Made by a program: the position numbers and the translations under genes
Part shown: piece by piece, positions 1-10,935 of the stretch
Layout: each line of letters begins with the position of its first letter
How positions within the stretch are numbered: the stretch's first letter is position 1
Notes under the pieces: generated by a model
Told to the model about the DNA's origin: nothing
The model's database searches: none
Seen by the model: only the letters and a program-made list of their open reading frames with translations
NCBI GenBank assembly: GCA_028571685.1
Contig: CM053154.1
Location: forward strand, 7,353,501-7,417,500
Source: Heterohyrax brucei
Lineage: Eukaryota > Chordata > Mammalia > Hyracoidea > Procaviidae
DNA length: 64,000 nucleotides
Reading direction: 5' to 3'

Positions 1-170
1 TTACGGTCACCTCACGTGGGTCAGAGAAGAACTGTGCGCCATAGATTTCAAAGGTCATTTTGTCAGGAGTAGGTTGTCAGGTCTTTCTCCTGAGGCACCT
101 ATGGGTGGATTTGGATCCCTGGCTTTGTGGTTGGTAGCAAATGCATTAACCGCCACCCAGGAACTCCGGA
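1..170 (-). repeat. AfroSINE (longer subtype), antisense, cut by window edge
   Basis: The reverse complement has the longer SINE subtype, whose body reads through gatcgccaggtctttc-like and gaggcgcctctgggtggg-like segments on this strand. The tRNA-like head ends near ccacccaggaactcc. The RTE-like 3' end lies outside or at the window start. Confidence 0.8.
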
Positions 171-187
171 TGTCTCCTGTCATTGTG

Positions 188-312
188 CTGTAAGGTGCCG
201 TCAAGTCCGTTCTAACTCATAGTGACCCTATAGGTCAGAGTGGAACTACCCCATAGAGTTTCCGAGGAGTGCCTGGTGGATTTGAACTGCTGATGTCTTG
301 GTTAGCAGCTCA
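188..312 (-). repeat. AfroSINE, antisense, head truncated
   Basis: Starts with the 3'-end sequence (gtgccgtcaagtccgttc, ctcatagtgaccctatagg) and runs to the ttggttagcag segment of the tRNA-like head. The A-box end is missing. Confidence 0.85.
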
Positions 313-1214
313 GATCTAAGTTAAGGTCTCCCAAGACCAACTCCTGCTCCCCCAGGATTCCACAGTTTAGTTAAAGACACCACCCTCTGTCTGGATGCCA
401 GCTTCCTACACCTCCTCTCCCTCGTTCCCAACCCCTCCCCTTGCACTATTCTGCTTGACAAAGGTTTCTTTAGTAATTTCCTTCTCCCCATCCCAGCTGC
501 AGGCTCCCCCGTCTCCCCTGGCTCCTGGTCTCCCTCTGGTAGCCTTCTCATATGTTCTTTCCCCTCTGTGAAGTGCCACACGCAGAGTGATTCTGATAAA
601 GCAGTCCAAAGAGCTGGTGTCCTCGCATGGAAACCATCAAAGACTCTCCATCACTGGATCAAGTGCGGCGTCTCTGCCGTGGTCCATCATCACGTGGTTC
701 CTACCTCCATGTGCAGCCTCCTCACCGATGACCACTTTCTGTGTCACCACTCGGGACACTGAATGCCTGCCACATCCCAAGTATATGAGACTCGTGGTCA
801 CCTCTGTTTCTGCTACCTCGACCGCTTTCCTGCACACCTCTCACCCCAACAGGATCCTAGAAACAATCCTGCTCACTTCTTCAAGGACCAGCTCCGATGT
901 CATCTTCTCTTGAGTCTCATAACCCCTGCCTGAGGCAGTCACCTCCTTTGTACCCACAAAGACAGGCCACCTCCTCAGGGCTCTTATGGTGTGATTCATT
1001 CCTACCTCTGAGAGCAAATTTGGAAAAACCACTCTTTCCTCATCCAGACGATGGTGCGGAGTATTTAAGATCAGAACAGCCACAAGTAATCCGGGGGTGA
1101 GGTCCCCATCAATCACAAAGTCCTCGGCCACCCCTGGACGGAACTTGTTTGCACAATTGTCCCCAGAAGTAGCTTGTGGTCAGTGACCACAGTTTCAGTC
1201 TTTGGTGTACCTTT
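313..1214. other. Unassigned sequence, no gene seen
   Basis: Pyrimidine-rich at about 380-560. Open frames on both strands overlap one another and none has a recognisable domain or a splice-bounded exon. Could be an old, eroded repeat. Confidence 0.5.
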
Positions 1215-1375
1215 TCTTCCTTGATTGTTATAAAAAATATGTAATGCAACCCTGGCCAACTGAACATTTTTCAAGTGTGCAGTTAGGTGACACCAATCAC
1301 GTTAGTCATTGTGTGACCATCACCAATATCAGTTGTCCATTTTTAAGAATCAAAGTACTCATATTTTTCAATTTA
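1215..1375 (-). repeat. Old L1 3' end, antisense
   Basis: Resembles the antisense mammalian L1 3' region: an aagtgtgcagttaggtgaca segment followed by gtgaccatcaccaat. The same family recurs at 5372-5820 and 50060-50420. Confidence 0.6.
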
Positions 1376-1880
1376 AAAAAAAATCGACTTACAGCTTGAG
1401 ATATACCCAGATAACTAAGGCATTGAAATTTCTTATCAGACAAGATTGTATTTGTTGAAAAAACATCCTGAACACAACTTTTCCTGCCTAAAAATCCTCA
1501 CAGAGGATCTGATTGATGGCAGATTTAAGGTTGGTTTCCAAGGTTACTAGTGAAAACGGAGTTTCTGTTTTTTTTGCAGTGTTTCTTAGACATTCGTGTT
1601 TCTCCCAGAAGCCCTTGATGATCTTCTAAGAGGTGGAGAATATGGAAAGAAGGTCTGGGAGGCAGGTATGGAAAAGCAGAGTGAAGGCCAGTTCTGCTCA
1701 TCCCCAGGGCCTGACCGCCTCTTGCCTGTCCACCCTAGAGTCTCACCTCTGCCCTCCAATTCCTTCCAGAGCTGATAAACAATCTGTTGTGGTTGTGAAG
1801 TACAGTCGGCTGAGTTCTTACTGCCAGGGACCCTAGGTGCAACAGAACGAAAGCCTGCCTGGGCCCGCGCCATCCACACA
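1376..1880. other. Unassigned sequence
   Basis: AT-rich at 1330-1600, then mixed. No repeat family or exon recognised. Confidence 0.4.
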
Positions 1881-2125
1881 ACGCTTGTTGTGCTTCAGCC
1901 AGTTGTTGCAGCCATTGTGTCAGTCCGTTTCTGTGAGGTCCCTCCTCTTTTTCAGTGACCCTCTACTTGACCAAACATTATGTCCTTCTCTAGGGACCAG
2001 TCCCTGTTGATAACATGCCCAAAGGAAGCTAGTTGAAGTCTCCCGTCTTCACTTTTCAGGAACCTTCTAGTGTACTTCCAAGACAGAGTTGTTCATTCTT
2101 CTGGAAGCCCATGGCATGGTCAGTA
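1881..2125 (-). repeat. RTE1 LINE 3' fragment, antisense
   Basis: Matches the antisense 3' end of the RTE1 LINE coding region and 3' UTR (ttgttgcagccattgtgtca, gaccctctacttgaccaaac, ttctctagggaccagtccct, caagacagagttgttc). Frames are broken throughout. Confidence 0.85.
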
Positions 2126-2735
2126 TGCTTTGCTGACACTGTTATCAAAATGCCACCTCTTATATGGAATGACTTCCTTTAATCAAGATTGTTTTTTTCT
2201 GATTGTTCACCTGGAGGTACCCTTCCAGAAGGACGAGAGATCTTCAACCTTAAACACCGGCCCATAGCTGGATGGATGACATCTTAGGTCTACGGGCAAG
2301 CTGATGGCAGCTGCAGCTCTCTTAAAATTAAAGTCAATCCCTTGCTCATTACTGAGACACGTGGCAGTCACCCTTCAAGATGAATCCCAGTGATCCATGC
2401 CCTTGGGGAACCCCCTCCCACCCTGAATCAGGGCTGGTTCTCTGTAAACCATAGAATGTGCTGGAGATGATGGTGTCTGACTTCCCAGGAAAGGTCATAG
2501 AAGGGATGTAGCTTTTGTCTGGGCATTCTCTCTCTCAGTAAGCTCACCCTGGCAACACAGCCGCCATGCCGTGCAGAAGCCCAAACCTGCCCACGTGGAG
2601 AGCTCAGTGGAAGCTCACATCCTGAGAATCTGAGCCCCCCCGCCCCCAGCCTATCAGCAGGGTCAACCAGAGGTCCGTGAATGAAAAGCCTTTAGATGAT
2701 TCCAGCCCTGGGCCCCAGACAGAGGATAAACCAGA
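2126..2735. other. Unassigned sequence
   Basis: Mixed composition, no long frame and no repeat recognised. Confidence 0.4.
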
Positions 2736-2819
2736 TAACCCACCACCGTCAAGTCAATTCTGACTCATAGTGACCCTACAGGACAGGTACCAGTGCCACT
2801 GAGTCGATTCTGACTCATA
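2736..2819 (-). repeat. AfroSINE 3' end, antisense, internally duplicated
   Basis: Only the terminal ~50 bp of the SINE is present, and its final gtcaattctgactcatag segment occurs a second time at about 2801-2819 (gtcgattctgactcatag). Confidence 0.75.
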
Positions 2820-2985
2820 GGAAACCGTGGTGGTGTAGTGGTTGAGTGCTATGTCAGCTAACCAAAAGGTCTGTAGATCCAGTCCGCTGGGGGCTCCTTG
2901 CAAACTCTATGGAGCAGTTCTACTCTCTCCTATAGGGTTGATAGGAGTTGAAACTGACTGAGTCAGAACCAACTCGATCGCTTTG
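2820..2985 (+). repeat. AfroSINE, sense
   Basis: Full head with A-box-like tagtggttgagtgc, B-box-like region around gtagatccag, and tail gagttgaaactgactgag. It abuts the antisense fragment at 2736-2819 head-to-tail, giving an inverted pair. Confidence 0.85.
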
Positions 2986-3033
2986 GGAGTCGAACTGCAG
3001 TCTCTAAGAATGACTGACAGTTAACTCACTGAC

Positions 3034-3192
3034 GCCATACTTGTATTTATCATAAACGTAAAATTTATATATTTATTATAAATATATTTTTGTAATGAAA
3101 ATACTTTCCGTTTCATTACTGAGGGAAATTGAACTGATGATTTTGAATGCTAGTGAGATAAGCACTTCCAGACTTTGTATCCTAGGCAGCGG
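3034..3192. repeat. Local repeat unit, copy 1 of 2
   Basis: Runs from ttgtatttatcataaac through tttttgtaatgaaaatac, tttcattactgagggaaatt and gataagcacttccagacttt. A clearly homologous stretch in the same orientation lies at 3918-4055. Family unknown to me. Confidence 0.8.
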
Positions 3193-3301
3193 ACCCCCAC
3201 ATCTTTCTCCTGAGGACTGGCTGGCTAGCAGACAGGCGTTTGATTAGTGCACCATCTCCCACCTGAATTCCCAGCTTACACAACGGTGAGATAACCAGGT
3301 C

Positions 3302-3504
3302 ACCAGTTGCCACTCAACTAATGCCAACTTATGGGAACCCCATGTGTGTCAAAGTGGACCGTGCAGGCCGTAGAGTTTTCAGTAGCTGATTTTTCGGAAG
3401 TAGGCAGCCAGGTCTTTCTTCCAAGGTGTCTTTGGGCAAACTCGAACTAGCAGTCTTTAGGTTAGCAGCTGAGCGCTTGTTTGTGAACACCACCCAAGGA
3501 CTCC
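3302..3504 (-). repeat. AfroSINE (longer subtype), antisense
   Basis: Complete: 3' end ttgccactcaactaatgcc, body with tttttcggaagtaggcagcc, head ending accacccaaggactcc. It lies between the two units of the local repeat pair. Confidence 0.85.
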
Positions 3505-3917
3505 CCAAGAGTGAAACACCAGTCATAGCATTGCTCGGGTATTGCTGTCACCGAACATCAGCGCTTTGCGAACCAGAATGCCTAGCAGAGGAGGGCCGAG
3601 GACATGCTTGTTTAGAGGCACTGGAGCTCTTCGGGAAGGCTCTGTGGTTAAGCGGATGGACACCGCTCAGAGCGTCGGTTGAGACCCCCAAGTTCTGATG
3701 GACTGAGAAACGCGCTAGGTGAGCATGCAGAGGCCCACCACAAGAGGGCAGTGTAGATACTGGAACTGGGCTTCTGGGGGTCTCTCACGCTGACTGCCCC
3801 CCACTGATTTCACTGATAATTTGGTTCTTTATCCGTTGCTGCCCACAGACAGGAGTCCTTTTCAAAGTCCAGCCAGCCAGGGAAGCCTTCAGTAGGAGGG
3901 GTTCCCCCACCGTTAAT
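3505..3917. other. Unassigned sequence
   Basis: Contains gctctgtggttaagcggatg near 3640, which resembles a tRNA-like SINE head but lacks a recognisable B-box or tail. No gene seen. Confidence 0.35.
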
Positions 3918-4055
3918 GAGGCCATGTTTGTATTTATTATAAAACATATTTTTGTAATGCAAACACCTACCATTTCATTGCTAAGAGAAATTAAGCAGCT
4001 ATTCTTGAATGTCAGTGGGGTAAACACTTCCTGACTTCGTATCTCCACAGGAGTG
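3918..4055. repeat. Local repeat unit, copy 2 of 2
   Basis: Same order of segments as 3034-3192: tttgtatttattataaaac, atatttttgtaatgcaaac, tttcattgctaagagaaatt, gtaaacacttcctgacttcg. Differences are substitutions and small indels. Confidence 0.8.
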
Positions 4056-4430
4056 CAGATGTGCTGTTTACCCAATCTCATTTATTCCGTAGTGGGATTA
4101 AATAATGTTTCATTATTTCATAATGAATAAAGTCACCTGTGAATTTGAGAAAAAAAAAAGCACTCACCCCAGAACCCCCCACGCATTCTGACATTAAAAT
4201 GAACTCATTTGTTGAGTGATTTAAAGTTGCTTCCATTTCTCCAAGAAAGATGAGGAAACAGGCTTCCTAGAACCTGGAGTTCTTTTTCTGATTACAAATG
4301 TGTCTCAACATGTTTCTTGTAAAACTTCTAACAGCCTTCCTTTCAGAATGCTTCTTCCACATCACCCATGTCCTACTTACTTGGGACAGAACATGGAGCG
4401 TGTCAGCTGCAGAGTGTTGTTTATTTATTT

Positions 4431-5371
4431 TATTTTTTTAAATTGTGCTTATATTGTTGTTATTGTTGAGAATATGCACAGAAAGACAACCCAGCTCAAC
4501 AGTTTTTACGTGTGTACAACTTAGGGACACTGATGACATTCTTTCAGTTGTACAACCATTCTCCCCCTCTTTTTCTGAGTTGTTTCTCCGTCACCAACAT
4601 GAACTCGCTGCACCTCCTATCTAACCTTTCAAGTTACTGTTATCAGTTTGATGCCATATAGATCGTTCTTAAGACACGATAATGCTCAGCGCAGCCCTAT
4701 TTTACTGGTTAAGCTATTGCTGAGTGCTACGATGATGTCATTTTTTAAACCTTTCATATATACATATTTAATTGTAGTTTTCATGAAGGTTTACAAAATA
4801 AACTAGTTTCTCATTAAAACGTTCACATTATTGTTTCATGACATTGGTTAACAACTCCAGAGCCTATTTTTGGTTTAAGGTTTAAAGAGTATCCCAGGGC
4901 AATGGTTTCAGGGATTCGTTCACCCTTCATGGCTCCAGAAAGTCTAGAGTCCATGATAAAATTGGAATTCTGTTCTACATTTCCCCCTTTTGATCAGGAT
5001 TCTGCTATGAAATCTTGGATCAAAATGTTCAGTAATAGTACCCAGGCATCATCCAGTTCTTTTGGTTTCACAGCAAAGGAGGCAGCTGTTTATGGAGGCT
5101 ATCGGCTGCACATTCCACCTCCTCCTATCCCGACTCCCCTATTTCTCTGTTGCTCCAGGTCAAGAGCGATCAGTTGTGCCCTGAATGTCCAACTGCAAGC
5201 TGTTAAGATCCTGGGCACTACACAGTGAGCTAGGAGATAGAACAGAATCACTAAACAAGTTATGAGGCCATTATCTAGCCTGTCCCCATAAAACCATGAC
5301 CCTAAGCTGCCAAACCACAGAGCCAAATCCCAAGAAATGTTTGGTTGTATGTTAGCAGCCTCAACAGCTGC
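4431..5371 (-). repeat. L1 3' UTR of elephant-type subfamily, antisense
   Basis: Preceded by a T-rich stretch (4420-4440) that would be the A-tail in sense. Characteristic segments on this strand include ttgttgagaatatgcacag, ggtttaaggtttaaagag, tcccccttttgatcaggatt and gttgctccaggtcaagag. A segment at about 4770-4850 (tttacaaaataaactagttt) resembles the tail of another elephant L1 subfamily, so this may be a recombinant or nested copy. The frames here are antisense UTR, not genes. Confidence 0.7.
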
Positions 5372-5820
5372 TTTTTTTTTTTTTTTCAAAAAGACATCTA
5401 TCATGCAACCTTTGCCAACTCAACTTTTTACAGGGTGCAAAAATTATAATAATTGGTTGTGGCATACCCTCAATCAGTGAGATTTTTCCACCACCGTTAA
5501 CCTTCCTACTCCTCATTTCTCCTGTGCCTGGTAATCACTAGCACATCTTGGTCTCTGTACACTTGCCTTTTCTCATCTTTTTATATCAGTGAGGCCATAC
5601 AATGCTTTTCTTTTGTGACTGGCTTCTGTCACTCAGCATAACATCGCAGGCTCCATCCCTCCTGCAGCCTGTATCAAAGCTTTCTTTCTCCTTCGGGCTG
5701 AGTAGTACACCCTTGTATGTGCATACCAACTTTTGTTTATCCATTCATCTGTTAGTGGGAGTTCTCCCTCTCTGCTGTTGTGCGTAGTGCTGCAGTAAGC
5801 ATTGGTGTACACGACCCGTC
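5372..5820 (-). repeat. Old L1 3' region, antisense
   Basis: Begins with a 15-T run (5372-5386, an A-tail in sense) and contains hallmark antisense L1 segments: tgactggcttctgtcactca, ttgtttatccattcatctgt, agcattggtgtacac. Confidence 0.8.
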
Positions 5821-5914
5821 AGCAGCATAGTTCATCACAGTTGTGATATAGAGTGTGGAGGTGGCAGGGATGCTGACCATGGTTCTTTGGTGGTTTGCCC
5901 ATGACCAAGAGTTG

Positions 5915-6145
5915 CAGAGCAGAGGCCCTGGAGCTCAGTGGTTACAAGTCTGGGCCCTGTTACGTATCGTCTCGTGATCTCGGGCAACTGAGTAGCCTCG
6001 CTGAACCTCAACTCTCTCATCTGCAAAACGGGGGCCCAGGTGACCAGGGACAGGAGGAAGGGGGAATTTTTCTCAAGAGGGTATTGCAAGGATTCAAAGA
6101 CAGCATTTGAGTGTAAAGCACTTAACCCAGAGCCTGGCATGTGCT
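5915..6145 (+). repeat. MIR SINE
   Basis: Follows the MIR order: ctcagtggttacaag head, ctcatctgcaaaacgggg core, ggattcaaagacagcatttg, then aagcacttaacccagagcctggc-type end. Confidence 0.85.
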
Positions 6146-6154
6146 GAACTGTCA

Positions 6155-7012
6155 GTGTTGGAGGGCTAAGTTATGTCCCCTGAAAAATATCTTGAGGATC
6201 CCTGGTGGCATGGCGGGGAGGACTTAGCTGCAAGCCAAAAGATCAGCAGTTTGAATTCAGCAGCTGCTCTGAACAAATCTCTTGGAAGAAGAGCATTTGA
6301 GGCACTCCTGAGAGGCGAGGATGGTGGAACCTCGTCTCCACACTTTGGATGTGTTATGAGAAGGCATCAGTCCCTGGAGAGGGACATCATACTTGGTAAA
6401 GGAGAAGGCTAGTGAAAAAGAGGAGGACCCTCAATGAGACAGATGGACACAGCAGCTGCAGCCGGGGGCGCAGACACAGTAATGCTTATGAGGATGGATC
6501 AGGATGGGGCAGTGGTCTGTTCTGTCATATGCAGGGTCACTGCTGGTCAGAACTGACCTCACGGCCCCTGATGACAGTAACAAAGATGAGCTCAAATCCA
6601 AAACCTCTGTGCCTGTGAATGTGACCTTATTTAGTAATAAGGTCTTTGCAGATGTGATCAGGTTAAGATGGGGTACTACTGGAGTGGCGTAGGCCCTACT
6701 CCAGTATCGGGTGTCTTATACAAATAGAAAACGAGACACAGGCAGATTCATGGAGGGAGAACACTGGGCGTGGATGGAGGCAGACACTGCAGTTACCTTG
6801 CCACAGATCAAGGAACGGCAAGGATTGCCAGCACCACCAGAAGCTACTGAAAGTCTAGGTAGCATCCTCCCATGGAGCCTTTGGAGACAGCGTGGCCTGG
6901 CTACACCTTCATTGCAGACTTGCAGCCTCTAGAACTGTGAGAAAATGCATTTCTGTTGTTTTAAGCCCCTCAGTTTTTGACAAGTTGTTGTGGATGCCCT
7001 AGAAAATGAATA
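6155..7012 (+). mobile_element. MaLR-type LTR (MLT1-like), split
   Basis: Left part 6155-6196 (gttatgtcccctgaaaaata) and right part about 6585-7012 (gtgaatgtgaccttattt, gtctttgcagatgtgatcag, ctagaactgtgagaaaatgc, tgttgttttaagccc) are consecutive pieces of one LTR. Everything between them is the SINE/RTE1 insertion. Assigned from consensus memory. Confidence 0.75.
6197..6580 (+). mobile_element. AfroSINE head joined to RTE1 3' end
   Basis: 6197-6272 is a SINE tRNA-like head (ccctggtggcatggcgg, agatcagcagtttgaatt). From 6273 it continues as ~300 bp of RTE1 3' coding region and UTR (tcttggaagaagag, catcagtccctggagag, agaggaggaccctcaatgag, ggtcactgctggtcag). Ordinary AfroSINEs carry only the last tens of bases of RTE. 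Both parts sit in a single break in the MaLR LTR. Confidence 0.75.
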
Positions 7013-7630
7013 CACCCTGTAACTGTATCACCCCCACAACTACAACTATCTGGTGATCACCCACCACCTGTGGAGTATCCACAACATTGCCCACAACACA
7101 GCCGACAATCACTAGACAATCAGCATCACCACTTCTTACTGCCCTATAGTGTGTTTAATCAAAAATAGTTTTCAATTATTTTCTCCCAAGTGGCATACAG
7201 ATGGATGACCTCTGAAGGGTCTTCTAGAAGATTCTTGCAGAATGGATGTTCCTTTCCCTACGTTACCCCAGGATCTAAATACTGTCATTGGACACATAAT
7301 GGAGATGAACAAAGCCTTCCCATCCCATTTTTGCAATCACTGTTACTAGAAGACTGTTGAACCAATCTATTTGCAAAAGGCAGCAATTTCTAAACCAGCC
7401 TCTAAAAGGTTTCTGGACTATGATTCAGGGGAGATTTTGCTACCAGGCCGTATTGGAGGCCACAGTATTCAGCTGGATGGGGGGGAGCACTTGCTGTGCC
7501 TCTACCCACCAGGTACTGAGATGAAAACCATTGACAGCAGAGCGTGTATGTTCTCAGCTGGTTTGTGTGAAGCTGGGCTGGTTCCCAGACTCCAACCAGC
7601 ATTCTTTAAAGCTTTGCTTCCTCCTGACTA
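7013..7630. other. Unassigned sequence
   Basis: Open frames at 7371-7631 (+) and 7402-7602 (-) overlap and lack any domain. No repeat recognised. Confidence 0.4.
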
Positions 7631-7797
7631 AACCACACTATCATCGAGTCAATTCTAACTCATAATGACCTTACAGAGAAGGGCAGAATACAACTGCCCC
7701 AGAGACTTTCCCGTAAGTGCACCTGGCAGATTTTGAACTGCTGACCTTTTGGTTAGCAGCCATGGCACTTACCCACTTATGCTACCAGGGTTTCCAA
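7631..7797 (-). repeat. AfroSINE, antisense, complete
   Basis: From 3' end tcgagtcaattctaactcat to head end gctaccagggtttcc, with the gaccttttggttagcagcca segment intact. Confidence 0.9.
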
Positions 7798-10784
7798 AGC
7801 ACACAGAGACAGATACTTTTACAGGGGAAGATTAATTCTAAAACAGCACACTTTCTTCATTTCCTTTCCCTTTCCCACGCCGAATGTTTCATATCACTAC
7901 ACGATCACAAATACATTTTATTATTAGCTTTTTAAAAAAACACACCAATAAACTTGCATCACCTTTAACCTGTGAGTAGAAACATGCTAAATTTGGACAG
8001 GCAGTGAATTATGACTTTAACTGTAAAGTCACTTGGATTGGCCCAGGTGAGTCTCTTAACCTCTTCTTTGAAGAACCTCTGAAGAGAGGCTGTGGTTCAC
8101 CATCCCAGGAGCCACCTTCCCAGATGCCCCGGTGAGGCTGGTGCTGCCTGCAGGCTCTGCATCACCTGCGCCTGCCCCTGTTGGGCCTGTCCTATGCAGT
8201 GTGACACTCTCTTTACTTGGTCTGACACTCCAGAGTGCATTCCTGGGAGTCAAGGGCTGGGTACTATCACCTTGGTATCGTGAGAGCCTTCCACAGACCT
8301 GGACCAAGGACACCACCATTTATCAAGAATGTATCGTGAACAGTGCCCACTGGCATTGTGCAATGTGGTGGCACGTACTCCAGGCACCCAGGTATTTGTA
8401 GACCAAAGGGCTGACTTATGGCAAATTTCTGACTGAAAATACTTGTTTTCATATTTTTATTAAAATGAAGATCAATCTTATTTTAGAATAATGTACAATG
8501 CAATGCTTAAACAGAAAATGGCATTTTAAATTAAAGATACTCTTTGAAAGAACTTAAGTGAATAGATTTTTTTTTTTTTTTCTGAATGACTTTAAACATG
8601 ACTTACACATTCTAACAGGCCAATGGTTTATCGATCAGAAAGCTTAGGTATTAAATTACCAGCTGAATAGTGCCCTAGGAACCCCATCTGTCTTTAGATT
8701 ATAGGGTGATTAATTTGACAAATAGCCAAGATACAGTTTCATCCTCGAAACACCTAAAAGCATCATCCTACAAGCATTCTGGCCTATCCGGAGTCATCCT
8801 CATGAAGTGTCTGACCCCACAAGGAGGCATTTAGATATTTTTCCACTGTCAGCACACTCCAAATCAGATGACTGAAAACTTTACTCTTACGGGTATTTTT
8901 AAAATCTGATTCTCTCAATGCTTTTTCACTACTGGAGGTACGAAATCCCCCAAATCCTGTTGACTCAGCAAGGTAGAAAGGCAGACTGAAGTTAATCCAG
9001 GCTTTGAAGGTGGACCCAAGGCAGCATGCCAAGATCAGGTTGTTCTTTTTTGGTTGAAATCCCACTGCTCACCGGCCACTGCCTGCAAACTCCCTCCTTC
9101 CGTCTTCCCTTCTTTCTTTCCCGACTCTATTGCCAGGTTCCCAAGCAGCAGACTCAGAAGCTCTCACAGGAAGACTGTTGGGAGGTTGAAGCGGGAGGTA
9201 GAATCCAATGCCCATTGGGCTTCATTTCCTGCCTACTGTCCTGGGTTAAGTCAACCAAAACTTCAGAGCAGGCTAGTCTGCATGCAGGTTTCAATTTCTT
9301 TTGGGGCCTGACTGATTTTTAGTGTTGGAATTCCTGTTCCCACTGATGCACTGATTCTTGTCTTCAGCTGCTTGTTCTGGTTCACTCAGGTAGCCTCACT
9401 TCTTCTGGTTTTCTTCTCCTCTCATTACCATTCTTCTCCTCTGATAACGCCTGTATGTGTTCTATCACGGCCCTTAGTGCTTGGGAGAATTCTCTCTTTT
9501 CAGCATCAGGCTTCTACAATTGATGGTGAGCTCACTGTATGTTCACTCCTGGTATAGAGTGAGCACATCACAGATGTCCGCTGGATAGTCAAGTGAATGA
9601 AGGAGCAGATGGTATAATATACAGTGAGCACTTTGTAAGTAGCTAAGTGACACAAGGAACACAAGAATATTACTGATTATCTGTTTTATGCTCACTAGTG
9701 TGTGGAGTGTTGCCTCTGGCATAGCAGATCCTTGGAATGGTCTGCAGAAAGGGCAGAATGAAGCTGGAGAACCAGTATTGCAGGCTGGGGCCCAGGAAGC
9801 AGACTCTGAGGTGGAAATTAGTGTGCAGTGTGGGACCAAACCTGCAGAAGGGGGAGAAAGGAAGTGGAATTGGACATAGGAAGAAGTTAGGCTATGATGC
9901 TGACATGAAGACAGCTTTGGCTGATCTCTGCAGAGACTTCAGGGGTAGCAGAGCCCTTCTGAGCTGTTCCAAGTTGGGCCAAGAAAATCTGGTCTTTGTA
10001 CTTTGCATCAGTCTGACGTTGGATATAAGTCATACCAAAAAGCAGTGGCTCTTGGATGAGGTGGCTTTCTGCAGCAGCCATGTTTGAAGGCCTTGTGCTA
10101 CAGCCCTGGGAGCAGCTGGACAATGTAACCTTCACAGAGGTGGTGAGGGAATCTAAATAGTGCACCGTGGTGTTCATGATGTCAGCTCTTACTGAACCCA
10201 TGACCTGGAGGGGATGTGCTCAGAGCTGAGGAAGCAGGGCTTGGCAAAGCCTTCATTGGCAGCAGAAGTACTTCCAGCTGAGAAAGCAGAGCCCAATATC
10301 TACATTGAGGCCCTGCATGGCCAGGAGCCAGGACTCTCAAAAGTCCACGGCTGGGCCTCTGGGGTGCTGGCAAGGTTCTGCTCCATGATCTACACACAGG
10401 TCACAGCAAGCTGAACACTTAGGACGCTTGCTTTTCTGTGTGCACATTATGTAAATAACACCTCAGTAGAGCTGTTTTTTGTAACAACTGCTTTGTCTTT
10501 AGCCTCCCAGTCTGTCTCCTTTGTCTCCCGTGTTTTTTAAAAAAAATGTTTTTGGAGTTTTACTGCATGTACTTTTGCCAACCCTCAGATGGAATCAGAT
10601 ATTTTAAATCTAAATTAGGAGTTGGGCCAGATCATCCAAACAATCTTTGGATCAAACCCAAATTTCCCTTTAACTTAACAACTGTCCATTCTCTCCTCAA
10701 ATCCTTTAATAGCCTCCATCTCACTCAAAATAAAATAGAAAAATTCTGGCAGGCGGGGGCAGGGGTGGAAGTCCAAACTGTTGT
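7798..10784. other. Long stretch without recognised repeat or gene
   Basis: About 3 kb with no family I recognise. It contains a T-run at 8567-8581, a perfect 8-bp-arm inverted repeat near 8011-8030 (tgactttaactgtaaagtca), and frames of 85-116 codons around 9026-10414 on both strands. None of the translations has a motif I can name. At 9687-10420 there is a coding-like look on the plus strand (stops every 60-110 codons), so an old pseudogene is possible but unsupported. Confidence 0.4.
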
Positions 10785-10935
10785 TAGTTCCTTCTACCAG
10801 ACTTTAATTGAGCATCTGCTTTGTGCCAGGCCCTGTCTCCAGCTCTGGGTTTAGAGAAGAGATGAACAGGACATAGCATCTGTCCACGAGGCTTTTGGTT
10901 TAGTGGAGACTCAGACACGCACACAACATTCACTT
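10785..10935 (+). repeat. L2 LINE 3' fragment
   Basis: Shows the conserved L2 3' string: ttgagcatctgctttgtgcc, aggccctgtctccagctctg, agagatgaacaggaca. Confidence 0.8.

Noticed and set aside
4902..5404. 108-codon plus and 101-codon minus frames
   Set aside because: Entirely within L1 3'-UTR sequence.
8011..8030. Perfect 8-bp-arm palindrome as an operator or regulatory site
   Set aside because: A single short inverted repeat is expected by chance in 64 kb and nothing around it supports a function.
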